Shown: in pieces, positions 35,994 to 44,293 of the stretch | Layout: each line of letters begins with the position of its first letter | Position numbering within the stretch: position 1 is the stretch's first letter | Source: a virus | Virus record (IMG/VR): IMGVR_UViG_3300048838_000540 | Coordinates: 1-64,000 of that record | DNA: 64,000 nt | Strand: one strand, 5' to 3' | Notes under the pieces: model-generated | Databases searched by the model: none | The model's input: the letters and a program-made list of their open reading frames with translations, nothing else | Told to the model about the DNA's origin: nothing | Position numbers and translations under genes: made by a program

Positions 35994-37208
35994 TTAGTTG
36001 GCTAGGATGGCCTCTTCTACGTTGGCCGCTACTTGCGGGGTTGCGACGTTGAGAAGCGTTTCAGCCACTTTCAGTGACTTCTCGAAACGGCTCTCGGCCA
36101 GCTGAGCGTCTTCGTTGAAGCGTTGGTTGGCGAGTTCCCGGTCTGCCTTCGCTTGCTCGGCTGCGTCGCGTACCAAGCTTGCTGCAATTTTCACGACTTC
36201 AGGGGTTGCTGGCACCTGGTCAGCGAGCTGCACGACGATTTCTCCTTTGGGCTCGGTCACTTCTTCTGCTGGAGCTCCTTCTGCGATCGGCTGTTGGTTT
36301 TCGACCAGGGCCTCAGCAAGTGCGGTAACATCGATTGCCGGGGTGCCTTCTTCAGGAGCCGTTTCAGGTACAGCAGGAGCTTCTTCTTGGGCGATAACTT
36401 CGAAGCCCTCACCATTCCAGGTGGCCTCCATATTGCCAAAGCGGTTCGTGATTGCCAGGTTTGCAGCCTCACGTGTTTCCGGTGTCGAGGACAGCAATGC
36501 CGCGAGTTCAGCCGTGATGGCTGGGACATCCTTGTCGTCGGTCATATCGACCAGCAGTGCACCGGCTGTTTCGCCATAAGCAGCGTCCAGGATTTCAGCG
36601 ATGTCAGCTTTCGCTGCAGCAATCGCAGCCTTGCCCAACTGAGCAGCCCATTTGGCCGCGTTCTTGACGGCCTTCTCGTCGGTGGATTCAGTGGCGACCC
36701 AGTTCTGGGCCACCGTCATCAAGCCTGCAAAATCCTCGGGGAGTCCTTCGACCGTCAAGGGTTTGCCGTCTTTCAGAACGAGTCCGAATTTGGTTTTGAG
36801 CTCGTCAGAGGTGAGGGATGTAGATGCTGCGTACTCTGCAGCGTTCGTGAGGAGAAATACGCCTGCAGGCGTGAGACCAAAACACTGTACTTTTTTCATG
36901 TTAAAAGAATGTGTTGTTAGATGATAATGCCTTGTGTTTACGTTAAACTTCCGCTCAAATCTCTTGGTGTCGATAGTTAAGTAGCCACCCACTACGTTGT
37001 TGTAGCGGAGAGCCTCTTGATTCGACGCCAAGGTAACATACTTTTTCCCTTGAGTTGCAAAATGACCTGAGCAGCAAGGGCCTGCCAGTATCATGTAGTT
37101 TGTTCTCGGTTTGACGCTCGTAAGGACAAAGAGTTTATTCTCGATCCTGAATCCTGGACGCATCTTTCCTTCGTTGAACGCATCCAGGTATGAATATAAA
37201 GGTATCAT
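35994..37208 (-). CDS. Ala/Glu-rich protein, possibly a fusion of two genes
   Basis: 404 residues in one frame. The first 103 residues are a compact Cys-containing part (IENKLFVLTSVKPRTNYMIL). A strong internal ATG at 36899 begins MKKVQCFGLTPAGVFLLTNA and the rest is Ala/Glu-rich helix with a Pro/Glu linker and a coiled-coil end (ANQRFNEDAQLAESRFEKSL). The internal start and the change in composition suggest two genes or an internal start. Base composition is visibly richer in G+C than in neighbouring blocks. Function unknown. Confidence 0.5.
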   Translation of the reverse strand: MIPLYSYLDAFNEGKMRPGFRIENKLFVLTSVKPRTNYMILAGPCCSGHFATQGKKYVTLASNQEALRYNNVVGGYLTIDTKRFERKFNVNTRHYHLTTHSFNMKKVQCFGLTPAGVFLLTNAAEYAASTSLTSDELKTKFGLVLKDGKPLTVEGLPEDFAGLMTVAQNWVATESTDEKAVKNAAKWAAQLGKAAIAAAKADIAEILDAAYGETAGALLVDMTDDKDVPAITAELAALLSSTPETREAANLAITNRFGNMEATWNGEGFEVIAQEEAPAVPETAPEEGTPAIDVTALAEALVENQQPIAEGAPAEEVTEPKGEIVVQLADQVPATPEVVKIAASLVRDAAEQAKADRELANQRFNEDAQLAESRFEKSLKVAETLLNVATPQVAANVEEAILAN

Positions 37209-38362
37209 ACGTTGTAGTACTTCCCGCCTGAGCTCTTACACAATTCTTCGAGCGCAGAGTTTGACCGCTCGATAGAGATTGCGTGGACGGGAGCGGTGGT
37301 CTTGACAGGCGTGATTCGATCTTGCCCATCATTAACGATAATGAGTTCGGGCTCAGAACCTAGAGGTATTTCGAAGGGACCCAACTTAGAGAGGGCTAGA
37401 TCAGCTTGCGCAGAAACTATGCACTCACCAACTTGGGTTTCACCACCTCTGGGTTCCTTCCAATTCTTGTAAGTAAGGTTTGCCTCCTCAGCTGTTTCGA
37501 TCTTCTGCCAGCCATCGATAGATTCCTCGAAAGTAGAGACGTAAACGATCGCCTCGCCTTTACGTACTTCTTCGAAAAGAGTGATGAGCATAGCGCGAAC
37601 TATCCCCATCTTTTTGTAGGTGTTCATAGAACCGGAACGGTCGATGAGGAGTCCATAGACCTTCTTTTCACCCTCTTCAAGGCGGAATGTTTCGGAAACT
37701 TGGAAAGAGTGATCGCCCAAGCGTTGACGAAAGTCAGGCATCTTGAACTCGGTAGGATCGAGCAGGCTAATGTCGTCGAAAGATTCCATCTGACGAAAGT
37801 CGAACTCTGAACCTTCGTTCTTCACCTTCTTCTTAGAACGCCCTTTGAGAGCGAACTTAAGTTTTTTGAGAAGGGCTAGGCCGAGTAGGACGTGTAGATC
37901 GGTAGGATCGAGATCATTCGACATCAGTTTCTCTGACGTAGGTAAGTGGCCCCCACCGAAGTGATTACCTGACTCCTCGAGCTCGGACATAGCTTCAGAG
38001 ATCTCGTTGATCTCTTGCATCGTTTGCTCGAGTATTTCGGCTTTCGACTCTTGAGAGCCCCATGGAGGTATCCATGGGTCTTTCGCTTTGTATAATTTCG
38101 CGAAAGCAGCTGCTTTCTCCTCTGGAGTCTTACCAGGAAGGTTATCGACGTTCAATCTGCCAAGTGCATTCTGGTAATTGAGTGCGTCGGCCAGCTCACC
38201 CGCCTTTATCTGAGAACCCGGCGTTAGTGCGAGCTCCTTATCCATGTTGGATAAGGTGAAGGTAGCCATGTCTGCTACACCCTGTACGAGAGGTTGCGGG
38301 ACGTTGCGAACCTGCTCGGGAGCAGGGCGCACTTTAAACGGATTACTGCTGGTTATTTCCAT
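37205..38362 (-). CDS. von Willebrand A domain protein, partner of MoxR-type ATPase
   Basis: 385 residues from ATG 38362, overlapping the ATPase stop by 20 nt. The MIDAS motif is LLIDRSGSMN, followed by GGETQVGECI (second metal-binding region) and PELIIVNDGQDRI (third). N-terminal 200 residues are helical. vWA proteins of this kind work with MoxR AAA+ ATPases to load metals or remodel complexes. Ends in TGA within ATGATACC; read-through would give about 70 residues of shadow sequence, so TGA is a stop here. Confidence 0.8.
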   Translation of the reverse strand: MEITSSNPFKVRPAPEQVRNVPQPLVQGVADMATFTLSNMDKELALTPGSQIKAGELADALNYQNALGRLNVDNLPGKTPEEKAAAFAKLYKAKDPWIPPWGSQESKAEILEQTMQEINEISEAMSELEESGNHFGGGHLPTSEKLMSNDLDPTDLHVLLGLALLKKLKFALKGRSKKKVKNEGSEFDFRQMESFDDISLLDPTEFKMPDFRQRLGDHSFQVSETFRLEEGEKKVYGLLIDRSGSMNTYKKMGIVRAMLITLFEEVRKGEAIVYVSTFEESIDGWQKIETAEEANLTYKNWKEPRGGETQVGECIVSAQADLALSKLGPFEIPLGSEPELIIVNDGQDRITPVKTTAPVHAISIERSNSALEELCKSSGGKYYNV

Positions 38363-39377
38363 AGAGGGTTTTCGCAAGGAAGTCAGACTCGAGCTTCTCC
38401 AGCTGTTGCCGGAGTTCAACAAGGATAGTCGTCATCTGTTGATCTAGCTTGGGCGAATAACGCGTGAGCTCATCGATAACCATTTTCAGGTCACCGGCAG
38501 ACGCCTTGCGCACATTCTTATGGAGGATTTTCGCCTCTTTTTCCCATGCGAGCTGATGCTCGAGCTGCTCCTTACGAGCGTCCATCATCTTAAACTCAGA
38601 GTAGAGCCCCTTGTCGATCCCTTTCAGGTTCTGAAGCGATTCGATCGGCTTGAGTGTTGGGTCAGTAGACGGCGTAAGGTAGGCTCTCGCAGCTATTACT
38701 GCCGTGCGGGGCGATATTGTTTTTCCTTGAGTATGCGCATACTCCATCATCTCGCAGAAGGTGTCCGACCTAGTCTTGAGTACCTTCTCGACGAGATCCG
38801 CATAGGCGCTAGATGAGTGATCGTTCCAGGAAACCTCTTGCTGAAACGGAAAGCGCTCGGAGAAAGCCTCGAACACAGCTTTACGCGTGTCGTCAGCAGC
38901 TGCTATCCACTCTTCGGGCACAATGTTGGTGCACGCGATGATGTATTTGCATTGCGACTTGTAACATACGTTACCTTCGACGCAATACTCGCCAGACATA
39001 AGAATATCGATGAGCACTGCGAGTACGTGAGGAGGAGCGTTGAACATCTCCTCAAAAATTGCGACGGGATGGCTGATGAAGCTGGAGTCAATGTTCATCG
39101 TTATTTTCCCTTCGTCGAGGTCTTTCAGCTTCATCATGCCGATGAGAGACTGGATCGATGTGCCAGCCGAAAACTGGTGTTTTTTCGGGGAAGGGTGGCC
39201 CATGACTTCGAGGAAGCCTTTAGCCACTTGAGACTTAGCGTAACCTGGAGGCCCGTAGAGAATCACGTTAGAGAGAACTCCCGCCTGGGAGAGCTCGTAG
39301 GTACGGTAAAGAAGCGCGATGGTGCGCTCCATTTGGACGAGGTGAGAAAGCTCACTTTTTACTGCCGATAATGTCAT
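38343..39377 (-). CDS. MoxR-family AAA+ ATPase
   Basis: 344 residues. Walker A VILYGPPGYAKSQV (GPPGxxKS), Walker B HPVAIFEEMFNAPP, sensor 1 KYIIACTNIVPEEW, and the region AFSERFPFQ with an arginine that fits the finger. This is the layout of MoxR/RavA-type ATPases. It is directly coupled to the vWA gene, the classic MoxR-vWA pair, which acts as a chaperone system; the phage substrate is unknown. Confidence 0.8.
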   Translation of the reverse strand: MTLSAVKSELSHLVQMERTIALLYRTYELSQAGVLSNVILYGPPGYAKSQVAKGFLEVMGHPSPKKHQFSAGTSIQSLIGMMKLKDLDEGKITMNIDSSFISHPVAIFEEMFNAPPHVLAVLIDILMSGEYCVEGNVCYKSQCKYIIACTNIVPEEWIAAADDTRKAVFEAFSERFPFQQEVSWNDHSSSAYADLVEKVLKTRSDTFCEMMEYAHTQGKTISPRTAVIAARAYLTPSTDPTLKPIESLQNLKGIDKGLYSEFKMMDARKEQLEHQLAWEKEAKILHKNVRKASAGDLKMVIDELTRYSPKLDQQMTTILVELRQQLEKLESDFLAKTLYGNNQQ

Positions 39378-39705
39378 CAGCTATTTTTTTACGTTGATAA
39401 AGATATCCGAGCAACGCACTGTTAACCGCGATGTGCAGCTTGCGATGCGAAACTCTCATTTGAATTGTATGATAACTCATTTTGCCTGCGTAGAAGATCG
39501 GGAGAGTGCCGCTCATGACGACAACGTGTTCCCCATCCTTGTGGTAGTACCACGTCTCACACTTCTCGCGGTCTGCGAGAGACTGGAAGAGCTGATACTT
39601 GGTAATATGCGTCGGATCGGGCATCCACCTTGTAAGTTCGAGCAGCCGTACTTGCCGTCTCGTGAGAAGTGTGGTAGCTATGAAAGCTTTAAACTTTTCT
39701 TCCAT
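39352..39705 (-). CDS. Hypothetical protein, paralogue of the 39.7 kb gene
   Basis: 117 residues. Shares with the next upstream gene the pattern LxxxxxxxLxxxxWxxDPxxxTKxQxxQxLxDxEK, a beta-rich middle and a helix AVNSALLGYLYQRK. Stop is TGA. Function unknown; the pair flanks the MoxR/vWA genes. Confidence 0.55.
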   Translation of the reverse strand: MEEKFKAFIATTLLTRRQVRLLELTRWMPDPTHITKYQLFQSLADREKCETWYYHKDGEHVVVMSGTLPIFYAGKMSYHTIQMRVSHRKLHIAVNSALLGYLYQRKKIADDIIGSKK

Positions 39706-40033
39706 TGGTAGAGCTAATTATGAATGCACGCTGTTTGAGATAGGCGAGAATAGCCTGGTTGACGGCAACGTGCTTTATAGAATGGAAACGCTTAACTTCG
39801 ATAGGAAAGTGCGTCGTTCTTCCGTTAAAGAAGACAGATACGACACCCTCCATCGAGAAGACATGTTCGCTAAAAAATTCGGAGTAGTGGTAGCTCCAAC
39901 GTACTTTCTCGAGATCTCCTAATACTTGGAGAAACTGGAGCTTGGTTAGGAGCGACGGATCGCGTGACCACTTAGTATCGCTGAGATAGCGTAAGTGGAC
40001 TTTGGATAAGCGCGTTTGTACTAGATGTTTCAA
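39689..40033 (-). CDS. Hypothetical protein, paralogue of the 39.4 kb gene
   Basis: 114 residues. TKWSRDPSLLTKLQFLQVLG and HVAVNQAILAYLKQR align with the downstream neighbour (TRWMPDPTHITKYQLFQSLA; AVNSALLGYLYQRK). Ends in TAA. The two genes probably arose by tandem duplication. Confidence 0.55.
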   Translation of the reverse strand: MKHLVQTRLSKVHLRYLSDTKWSRDPSLLTKLQFLQVLGDLEKVRWSYHYSEFFSEHVFSMEGVVSVFFNGRTTHFPIEVKRFHSIKHVAVNQAILAYLKQRAFIISSTNGRKV

Positions 40034-40043
40034 TGTTTCATAG

Positions 40044-40079
40044 AAAAAAGCTAGGGCAATCCTTTTGGACGCCCTAGCC
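40044..40079 (-). terminator. Rho-independent terminator after 40.1 kb gene
   Basis: On the - strand GGCTAGGGC-GTCCAAAAGGATT-GCCCTAGC followed by TTTTTT. Confidence 0.8.
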
Positions 40080-40084
40080 TGATG

Positions 40085-40264
40085 TTACTTTAATAGATTC
40101 CGGATTTCACGCATCATCCGGTCATCGACCTCGTGCGCGTTGATTGTTTTGTAGGGAGCCTTCTCTATTGTTCTTCCGACTCTCCACGTCAGAGCAATCA
40201 GCCCTATGTGGAACAGGATAAGGAAAACAGATATTGCTCCAGCGAGGGCCCGGCTAATCCGCAT
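40085..40264 (-). CDS. Small membrane protein (spanin- or holin-like)
   Basis: 59 residues from ATG 40264, which overlaps the lipoprotein stop (ATGCGGATTAG). Residues 8-27 (AGAISVFLILFHIGLIALTW) are one membrane helix; the rest is charged. A membrane protein coupled to a lipoprotein gene recalls spanin pairs, in the vicinity of a GH73 lysin gene; this is inference from order. Confidence 0.55.
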   Translation of the reverse strand: MRISRALAGAISVFLILFHIGLIALTWRVGRTIEKAPYKTINAHEVDDRMMREIRNLLK

Positions 40265-40733
40265 AGACAAAAGCTTTTCCCTGATAGGTAGGGCGGGCTG
40301 AGAGTTGAAGCTCATTACTGAGCCGCACTTTAACGAAGTTCCCATTGTTGGTCGTAATTAAGTCGTTAGTAGTAAGCCTACAGGGTGCGAGAAACACAAT
40401 TTTAGACGGCGTGAGTTCCCCGTTTTCATCTTGAGCCACCAGGACACCTTCATATAAGAAGTAATGGCCTACTTCGGTGGGACACACCACTTGGCGCACA
40501 CGGCGCAGTTCGTATTCACCGTCAGGTCGTAGCTCGGTAGACTCGAAACAATTGCTCCACATAGAAACGGAATCTCCGAGAGGCTGCGGGTCGACCGCTA
40601 CTGCGATGGTGAAAGTAGAGTCGGTATCCACGTTCTCCGCACTAGGCGGGATAACGTTTACGCGTGAGAGATTGTCCCTTTGACAGGAGATCAGTGCAAG
40701 TGCGAGCAGGGCAAAAAGAATAATGTTCTTCAT
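40254..40733 (-). CDS. Lipoprotein
   Basis: 159 residues with signal MKNIILFALLALALISC and lipobox LISC. Mature part is beta-rich with three further Cys. Possibly an outer-membrane spanin component or a surface protein of the lysogen/infected cell. Sits between a GH73 lysin gene and a small membrane protein gene. Confidence 0.65.
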   Translation of the reverse strand: MKNIILFALLALALISCQRDNLSRVNVIPPSAENVDTDSTFTIAVAVDPQPLGDSVSMWSNCFESTELRPDGEYELRRVRQVVCPTEVGHYFLYEGVLVAQDENGELTPSKIVFLAPCRLTTNDLITTNNGNFVKVRLSNELQLSARPTYQGKAFVYAD

Positions 40734-40766
40734 GTTGTGTGGAAGAATTTAGAAATGTGTGAATAA

Positions 40767-41690
40767 TCAATCTGTTGTAGTGTACGAACGGTTGATGGCT
40801 GGCTTTGCTGTAGTAGCGATCCCGGCTTCAACTACTCGTGTGTTGTTAAGTTTCTTGGTGGGTTTGGGTAACTTACCACTATCGTATTTGGCGAGACCGT
40901 GCGTTTCGATCACGCCAATAAGCGTAAGGTGATATTCGCGATCTGTCGCGTAAGTTGCGTCGCGCAGTCCAACGGCCCATTTACGATAGTTTTTACCGTA
41001 TGTGAAGCACTTTTTGTACCGTTTGTTATTGACGAGAAGTTGCGAGTGTGCCCTCCATGACTCCCAAGCAGAGGAAAATTTGCGGAAGAAATCCTTGTGG
41101 CTGTCGTCGCTGTGATTCGTACAATGCCCCACTCGACAGTTTTTCTTGTGGCATTTGATGCCAAAGTGATTGTTATTTTGTACCGCCAACTTAGACGTAC
41201 CATAACGCGACTCGACCAAGCCTTGTGCAAGGCTAATAGACGCGGGAATACCGTACTTCTCCATTTCGCTAATGGCGAGTGGTGCGTATCGTTTGATGTA
41301 CTCTTGTGTAGACGTAGTTTTACCTACGTAGACAGGAGCCGTGTCCGAAACTGGAGCCGGTTTGGCTTTGAGTTTCTTAACGGGCTTCACACGCTCTTTA
41401 GGTGGAGGTGGGGGAGTCTCCTCTTCGAGAACAGGCGCAATCGTGACTGGTGCTGGATCATCGTAAGGCTGTACGACACATTGAACAGGGTAGCTATTCG
41501 CTATCCCCGTGATTTTGTTTTCTTCGAGCGAGTTGCGGAATGCCCATATGCAGACCGAGATTACAAGAAGTGAGAAAAATGAGAAGTGTAGGGTGGTCAC
41601 CGGCCGTTTCATGAACGAAGTGAAGGCCGTTTTGAAGGCGGCAACTTTAAGGTTAACACCTTCGACGATTAATTGATTTGGTGTCGGCAT
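40767..41690 (-). CDS. Membrane-anchored GH73 endo-beta-N-acetylglucosaminidase
   Basis: 307 residues. Membrane helix near residues 33-50 (TLHFSFFSLLVISVCIWAF), a Pro-rich wall-spanning linker (EEETPPPPPKERVKPVKK), then the catalytic domain: PASISLAQGLVESRYGTSKL with catalytic Glu in VESRYG, NNNHFGIKCHKKNC, and the end HLTLIGVIETHGLAKYD. This is the FlgJ/GH73 layout. It degrades peptidoglycan, most likely during lysis. Stop is TGA, with TAA six codons further on. Confidence 0.85.
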   Translation of the reverse strand: MPTPNQLIVEGVNLKVAAFKTAFTSFMKRPVTTLHFSFFSLLVISVCIWAFRNSLEENKITGIANSYPVQCVVQPYDDPAPVTIAPVLEEETPPPPPKERVKPVKKLKAKPAPVSDTAPVYVGKTTSTQEYIKRYAPLAISEMEKYGIPASISLAQGLVESRYGTSKLAVQNNNHFGIKCHKKNCRVGHCTNHSDDSHKDFFRKFSSAWESWRAHSQLLVNNKRYKKCFTYGKNYRKWAVGLRDATYATDREYHLTLIGVIETHGLAKYDSGKLPKPTKKLNNTRVVEAGIATTAKPAINRSYTTTD

Positions 41691-41710
41691 GACGAATGCT
41701 TTTGTTTGTT

Positions 41711-41759
41711 AAGAAAATCTGGCCCCTCTCTAGAGCGAGATAGGGAGGTTTAGGCCAGG
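41711..41759 (-). terminator. Rho-independent terminator after 41.8 kb gene
   Basis: On the - strand CTGGCC-TAAA-CCTC ... GAGG-GGCCAG then ATTTTCTT; a long hairpin separating this gene set from the lysin gene. Confidence 0.7.
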
Positions 41760-41829
41760 TGTGTGCTGTGTGAGACCCCCCGTTCTTTAACGAAGAATCT
41801 CACTACTCGCTCGACTTCTAATTAAAATA

Positions 41830-42060
41830 TTAGTTTCGAGGCGGACTCAACGGGTTGTCTCCGAAGATGACTTCCCACGCTTCCGCAAGTTTCTGTAGCT
41901 TGGCCTGCACCCCTTCAGGTGGGCCGTAGACGATCTGCCCAAGTTTCTCTTTGAGCAGTGTGGATGGGGTGATAGCCTTTCGAACTTTCACTAAAGACCC
42001 AAGAATGAGTCCTAAGATGAAAGCAAGAACGGCGAAACCCCCTGCGTAGATTGGTTCCAC
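41830..42060 (-). CDS. Small membrane protein
   Basis: 76 residues. Residues 5-24 (YAGGFAVLAFILGLILGSLV) form one Gly-rich membrane helix, typical of holin-like or small anchor proteins; a soluble helix follows. Overlaps the next gene by 49 nt. Function unknown. Confidence 0.55.
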   Translation of the reverse strand: MEPIYAGGFAVLAFILGLILGSLVKVRKAITPSTLLKEKLGQIVYGPPEGVQAKLQKLAEAWEVIFGDNPLSPPRN

Positions 42061-42266
42061 TTTACAAGAGCGTTATACTCTGCTTGTGTTATTACGATGG
42101 ACGCAGAATAGACGAACCTATCTTTGTCGAGGTCGTAATACATTAGCGAGAGTTGTGTGCGAATACCCATTATGTTTACGGGTAACGCAGCGTGACCACC
42201 AAGATCACGTTCGCGTACTACCTCGATAAACCCAAAGGGCGTGTAGACGAGTATCAGGGTCCCCAT
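42012..42266 (-). CDS. Hypothetical protein
   Basis: 84 residues, mostly beta strands (TLILVYTPFGFIEVVRERDL). ATG lies inside the upstream gene's TGA-ended tail. Function unknown. Confidence 0.5.
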   Translation of the reverse strand: MGTLILVYTPFGFIEVVRERDLGGHAALPVNIMGIRTQLSLMYYDLDKDRFVYSASIVITQAEYNALVKWNQSTQGVSPFLLSS

Positions 42267-42697
42267 CTGGAATTGAATAAGGTAAGCAAGTATGCACGTG
42301 CCTTATCAACTTGTGTCTTAGCACGTGCGGCCTTCCAGGCTGTGATGGGGGCGGGTTCATCTGCGAAATACAGGAGATAAGAGTCTCCGTAAATGAGATG
42401 GATACCGTAATTCGGCATATCGACCTCTAGAACGATATGTTCGTTGATCGATACTATTCTGTAGTAGAAGTTAGAGTCTAGCCCCCATACTTGGCGACCA
42501 AACTGCAACTTTTGTTCGAAACGTGTCGGAGAGCCCACCACAAATGTGTTGAGCTCGCCGGGCAGCGAGATGTTTAGTGTCGAATCAACTAGTCGAAACT
42601 GCGTATAGCAGACCGACGATTCGCACTTAGTTAACTTTAGAGTGTCCTGTGCTCCGAGCTGGAAGCTCAGGAGTAGGAGTAGGATCGTGTTTTTCAT
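42254..42697 (-). CDS. Secreted hypothetical protein
   Basis: 147 residues with signal peptide MKNTILLLLLSFQLGAQ (cleavage likely after GAQ), then a beta-rich domain with one CESSVC pair. Stop is TGA followed 12 codons later by TAG. Periplasmic role likely; function unknown. Confidence 0.55.
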   Translation of the reverse strand: MKNTILLLLLSFQLGAQDTLKLTKCESSVCYTQFRLVDSTLNISLPGELNTFVVGSPTRFEQKLQFGRQVWGLDSNFYYRIVSINEHIVLEVDMPNYGIHLIYGDSYLLYFADEPAPITAWKAARAKTQVDKARAYLLTLFNSRWGP

Positions 42698-42944
42698 AGT
42701 AAAGGCTGAGCACTAAAATTGTTAAGACGATTAACAGGATTTTAAGGAAGATGAACTTACGCTCATCTTCCATTATCTGGTAGCGCTCTTTCTCGCCCCG
42801 TGAAGAGCGTGAAATGAGTGACGACATCTCTTCGTGCTGACGCTTCAGATCAAAGAGCCCGAATCCCGTAAGGAATTTGATGGCCCAGATTGTAGCATAG
42901 GCAGCGAAGAACAACAGTATTACTTCCCTAGCGGTCTCCAGCAT
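42627..42944 (-). CDS. Membrane protein with two helices
   Basis: 105 residues. Helices at residues 7-29 (VILLFFAAYATIWAIKFL) and 67-83 (FIFLKILLIVLTILVLSLYY) flank a charged cytoplasmic loop. Could be a holin (class II topology) given lysin genes nearby. TAA stop. Confidence 0.55.
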   Translation of the reverse strand: MLETAREVILLFFAAYATIWAIKFLTGFGLFDLKRQHEEMSSLISRSSRGEKERYQIMEDERKFIFLKILLIVLTILVLSLYYEKHDPTPTPELPARSTGHSKVN

Positions 42945-43089
42945 ATGCGTTAGAGATGCAGTAAAGGTAGCAAAGGATGAATACTAAGACGAGTAGAGGA
43001 TTGTTCGCAATGAGTACTAAGAGCTCCCATACTCTGGAAGCTATGAAGCACATAACGAGTAGTCCGCCGATAACGATCACCCATCGCAT
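42928..43089 (-). CDS. Small two-helix membrane protein
   Basis: 53 residues: ATG 43089, TAG 42928. Almost entirely hydrophobic (RWVIVIGGLLVMCFIAS; ELLVLIANNPLLVLVFIL). Overlaps both neighbours. This frame is chosen over another open frame through the same bases because it gives a clear membrane protein. Holin-like size. Confidence 0.5.
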   Translation of the reverse strand: MRWVIVIGGLLVMCFIASRVWELLVLIANNPLLVLVFILCYLYCISNAYAGDR

Positions 43090-43331
43090 AGGATAGCTTT
43101 TGCGGCGTTGAGCGCGCCGTATCCACGTGTAAGAAGCTCAGACTTAGGCATGAACTTGCCCATCTCTGTGTAGAACTCTCGATGATTATCGAAGAGTGCT
43201 GTGAGGTAGAGCACCCCATACACATCCGCCTCGATAAGATGACGCGAGAGTTTGCGAGCTAGGCGGAGGATGGCCTGCTCTTTCGTTTCGGCATCTACGA
43301 CGACATAGGTGCCCATCAGAAGTATCTGCAT
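43077..43331 (-). CDS. Hypothetical protein, TGA stop
   Basis: 84 residues, start MQILLMGTYVVVDAETKEQAI, helical. Stop is TGA; TAG follows 12 codons on. In this block TGA is treated as the stop. Function unknown. Confidence 0.5.
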   Translation of the reverse strand: MQILLMGTYVVVDAETKEQAILRLARKLSRHLIEADVYGVLYLTALFDNHREFYTEMGKFMPKSELLTRGYGALNAAKAILCDG

Positions 43332-43795
43332 AGCGTCAAGTACTTGCGGGTGAAGAAATAGAATACTCGGCCGCGAAGTTCGTAGACGAAATAATCCTCG
43401 TCTTTGAACATGATGTCTGACGGTGTTACACGGTCCAACTTCACACGTTTGCCTTGTGGTGGCAGCGTATAAAGCGTAGATGTCGTAGAGTCGTACTGGA
43501 ATGCCGTGGTGTACGCTGGGTACACCTTGTAGAACACACCATCGTGCGAGGACGTACCAAAGTGGTAAGTCTGGCTACAGAGGGTTGTCGCAAAAAGCAG
43601 GAGCGCAAACACGACTCCGCACTTAGGGCACGGAATCACTGTGTTGTTAGTCACAAGTAACCCGTCACCGTCAGGCGAACCACAAACCTCGCATGGTGCA
43701 GGGAGCTGCTCTTTTTCTAACTCCTCTGCTGGAGTGGTTGTGAGTGGGTCGGATTTCTCGAAAGAGTCCTCCCAAAATGCTATGATCCTGCTCAT
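43316..43795 (-). CDS. Zinc-ribbon plus hydrophobic-segment protein, TGA stop
   Basis: 159 residues. One zinc ribbon (CEVCGSPDGDG ... CPKCG) followed by a hydrophobic segment (VVFALLLFATTLCS) and a beta-rich end. Ends TGA, overlapping the next gene. ATG overlaps the upstream TGA (ATGA). Function unknown. Confidence 0.5.
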   Translation of the reverse strand: MSRIIAFWEDSFEKSDPLTTTPAEELEKEQLPAPCEVCGSPDGDGLLVTNNTVIPCPKCGVVFALLLFATTLCSQTYHFGTSSHDGVFYKVYPAYTTAFQYDSTTSTLYTLPPQGKRVKLDRVTPSDIMFKDEDYFVYELRGRVFYFFTRKYLTLCRYF

Positions 43796-44061
43796 AGCTC
43801 TGAAATTGGAATACTTTCGAAGATCGTACGGTGGTACACCGTTTGTTGCTCGTCCTGCGGAATCAGGGCGGTAGTGACGTGACCATCAAAGTCATTGAGG
43901 TCACGATCGATCGGTGCGCCATGTGAAGCCGCAATGGTAGCAGCCTGAATGGCGTTGGCTTGCTGGATAGAGGGGATCTCTTGCGAGACTTCTACCTCTC
44001 CAGTTGCAAGGTCGGCCTTGACTATGACCGCCTTGGGCTTTGACGAGAAGAATTCGAACAT
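43792..44061 (-). CDS. Hypothetical protein, TGA stop
   Basis: 89 residues (MFEFFSSKPKAVIVKADLAT), helical Ala-rich middle. Stops at TGA in an ATGA overlap. First gene of a leftward operon after a 410-nt structured non-coding stretch. Function unknown. Confidence 0.5.
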   Translation of the reverse strand: MFEFFSSKPKAVIVKADLATGEVEVSQEIPSIQQANAIQAATIAASHGAPIDRDLNDFDGHVTTALIPQDEQQTVYHRTIFESIPISEL

Positions 44062-44229
44062 AATCTAAAAATTTTTGAGGAACCTGCCATCATCAGTGCG
44101 AGTAGGTAATCTCTCGCAGACGTCTTACGACGTTTCGGCTAAAATTCGGGCAAGCTGGCGGATTGACTTACTTGTGGCCCTCCCCGATCTTACGACGGGG
44201 GAGGGCGCTAACCAATAACGTATGTCTTT

Positions 44230-44270
44230 AAAAAAGCTCTCACCACCCCTCGTTTGGAGCGACGAGAGCT
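44230..44270 (-). terminator. Rho-independent terminator after 44.5 kb gene
   Basis: On the - strand AGCTCTC ... GAGAGCT with a 20-nt loop followed by TTTTTT. Confidence 0.7.
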
Positions 44271-44293
44271 AATCTCATGAATTGTGTGGACAG

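Noticed and set aside
36123-36920. 265-codon + strand frame over the Ala-rich gene
   Set aside because: Long antisense frame produced by GCx-rich codons on the other strand; no start signal, no coupling with other + strand genes.
42950-43225. 91-codon - strand frame
   Set aside because: Same bases encode a cleaner two-helix membrane protein and the end of the next gene in other frames.
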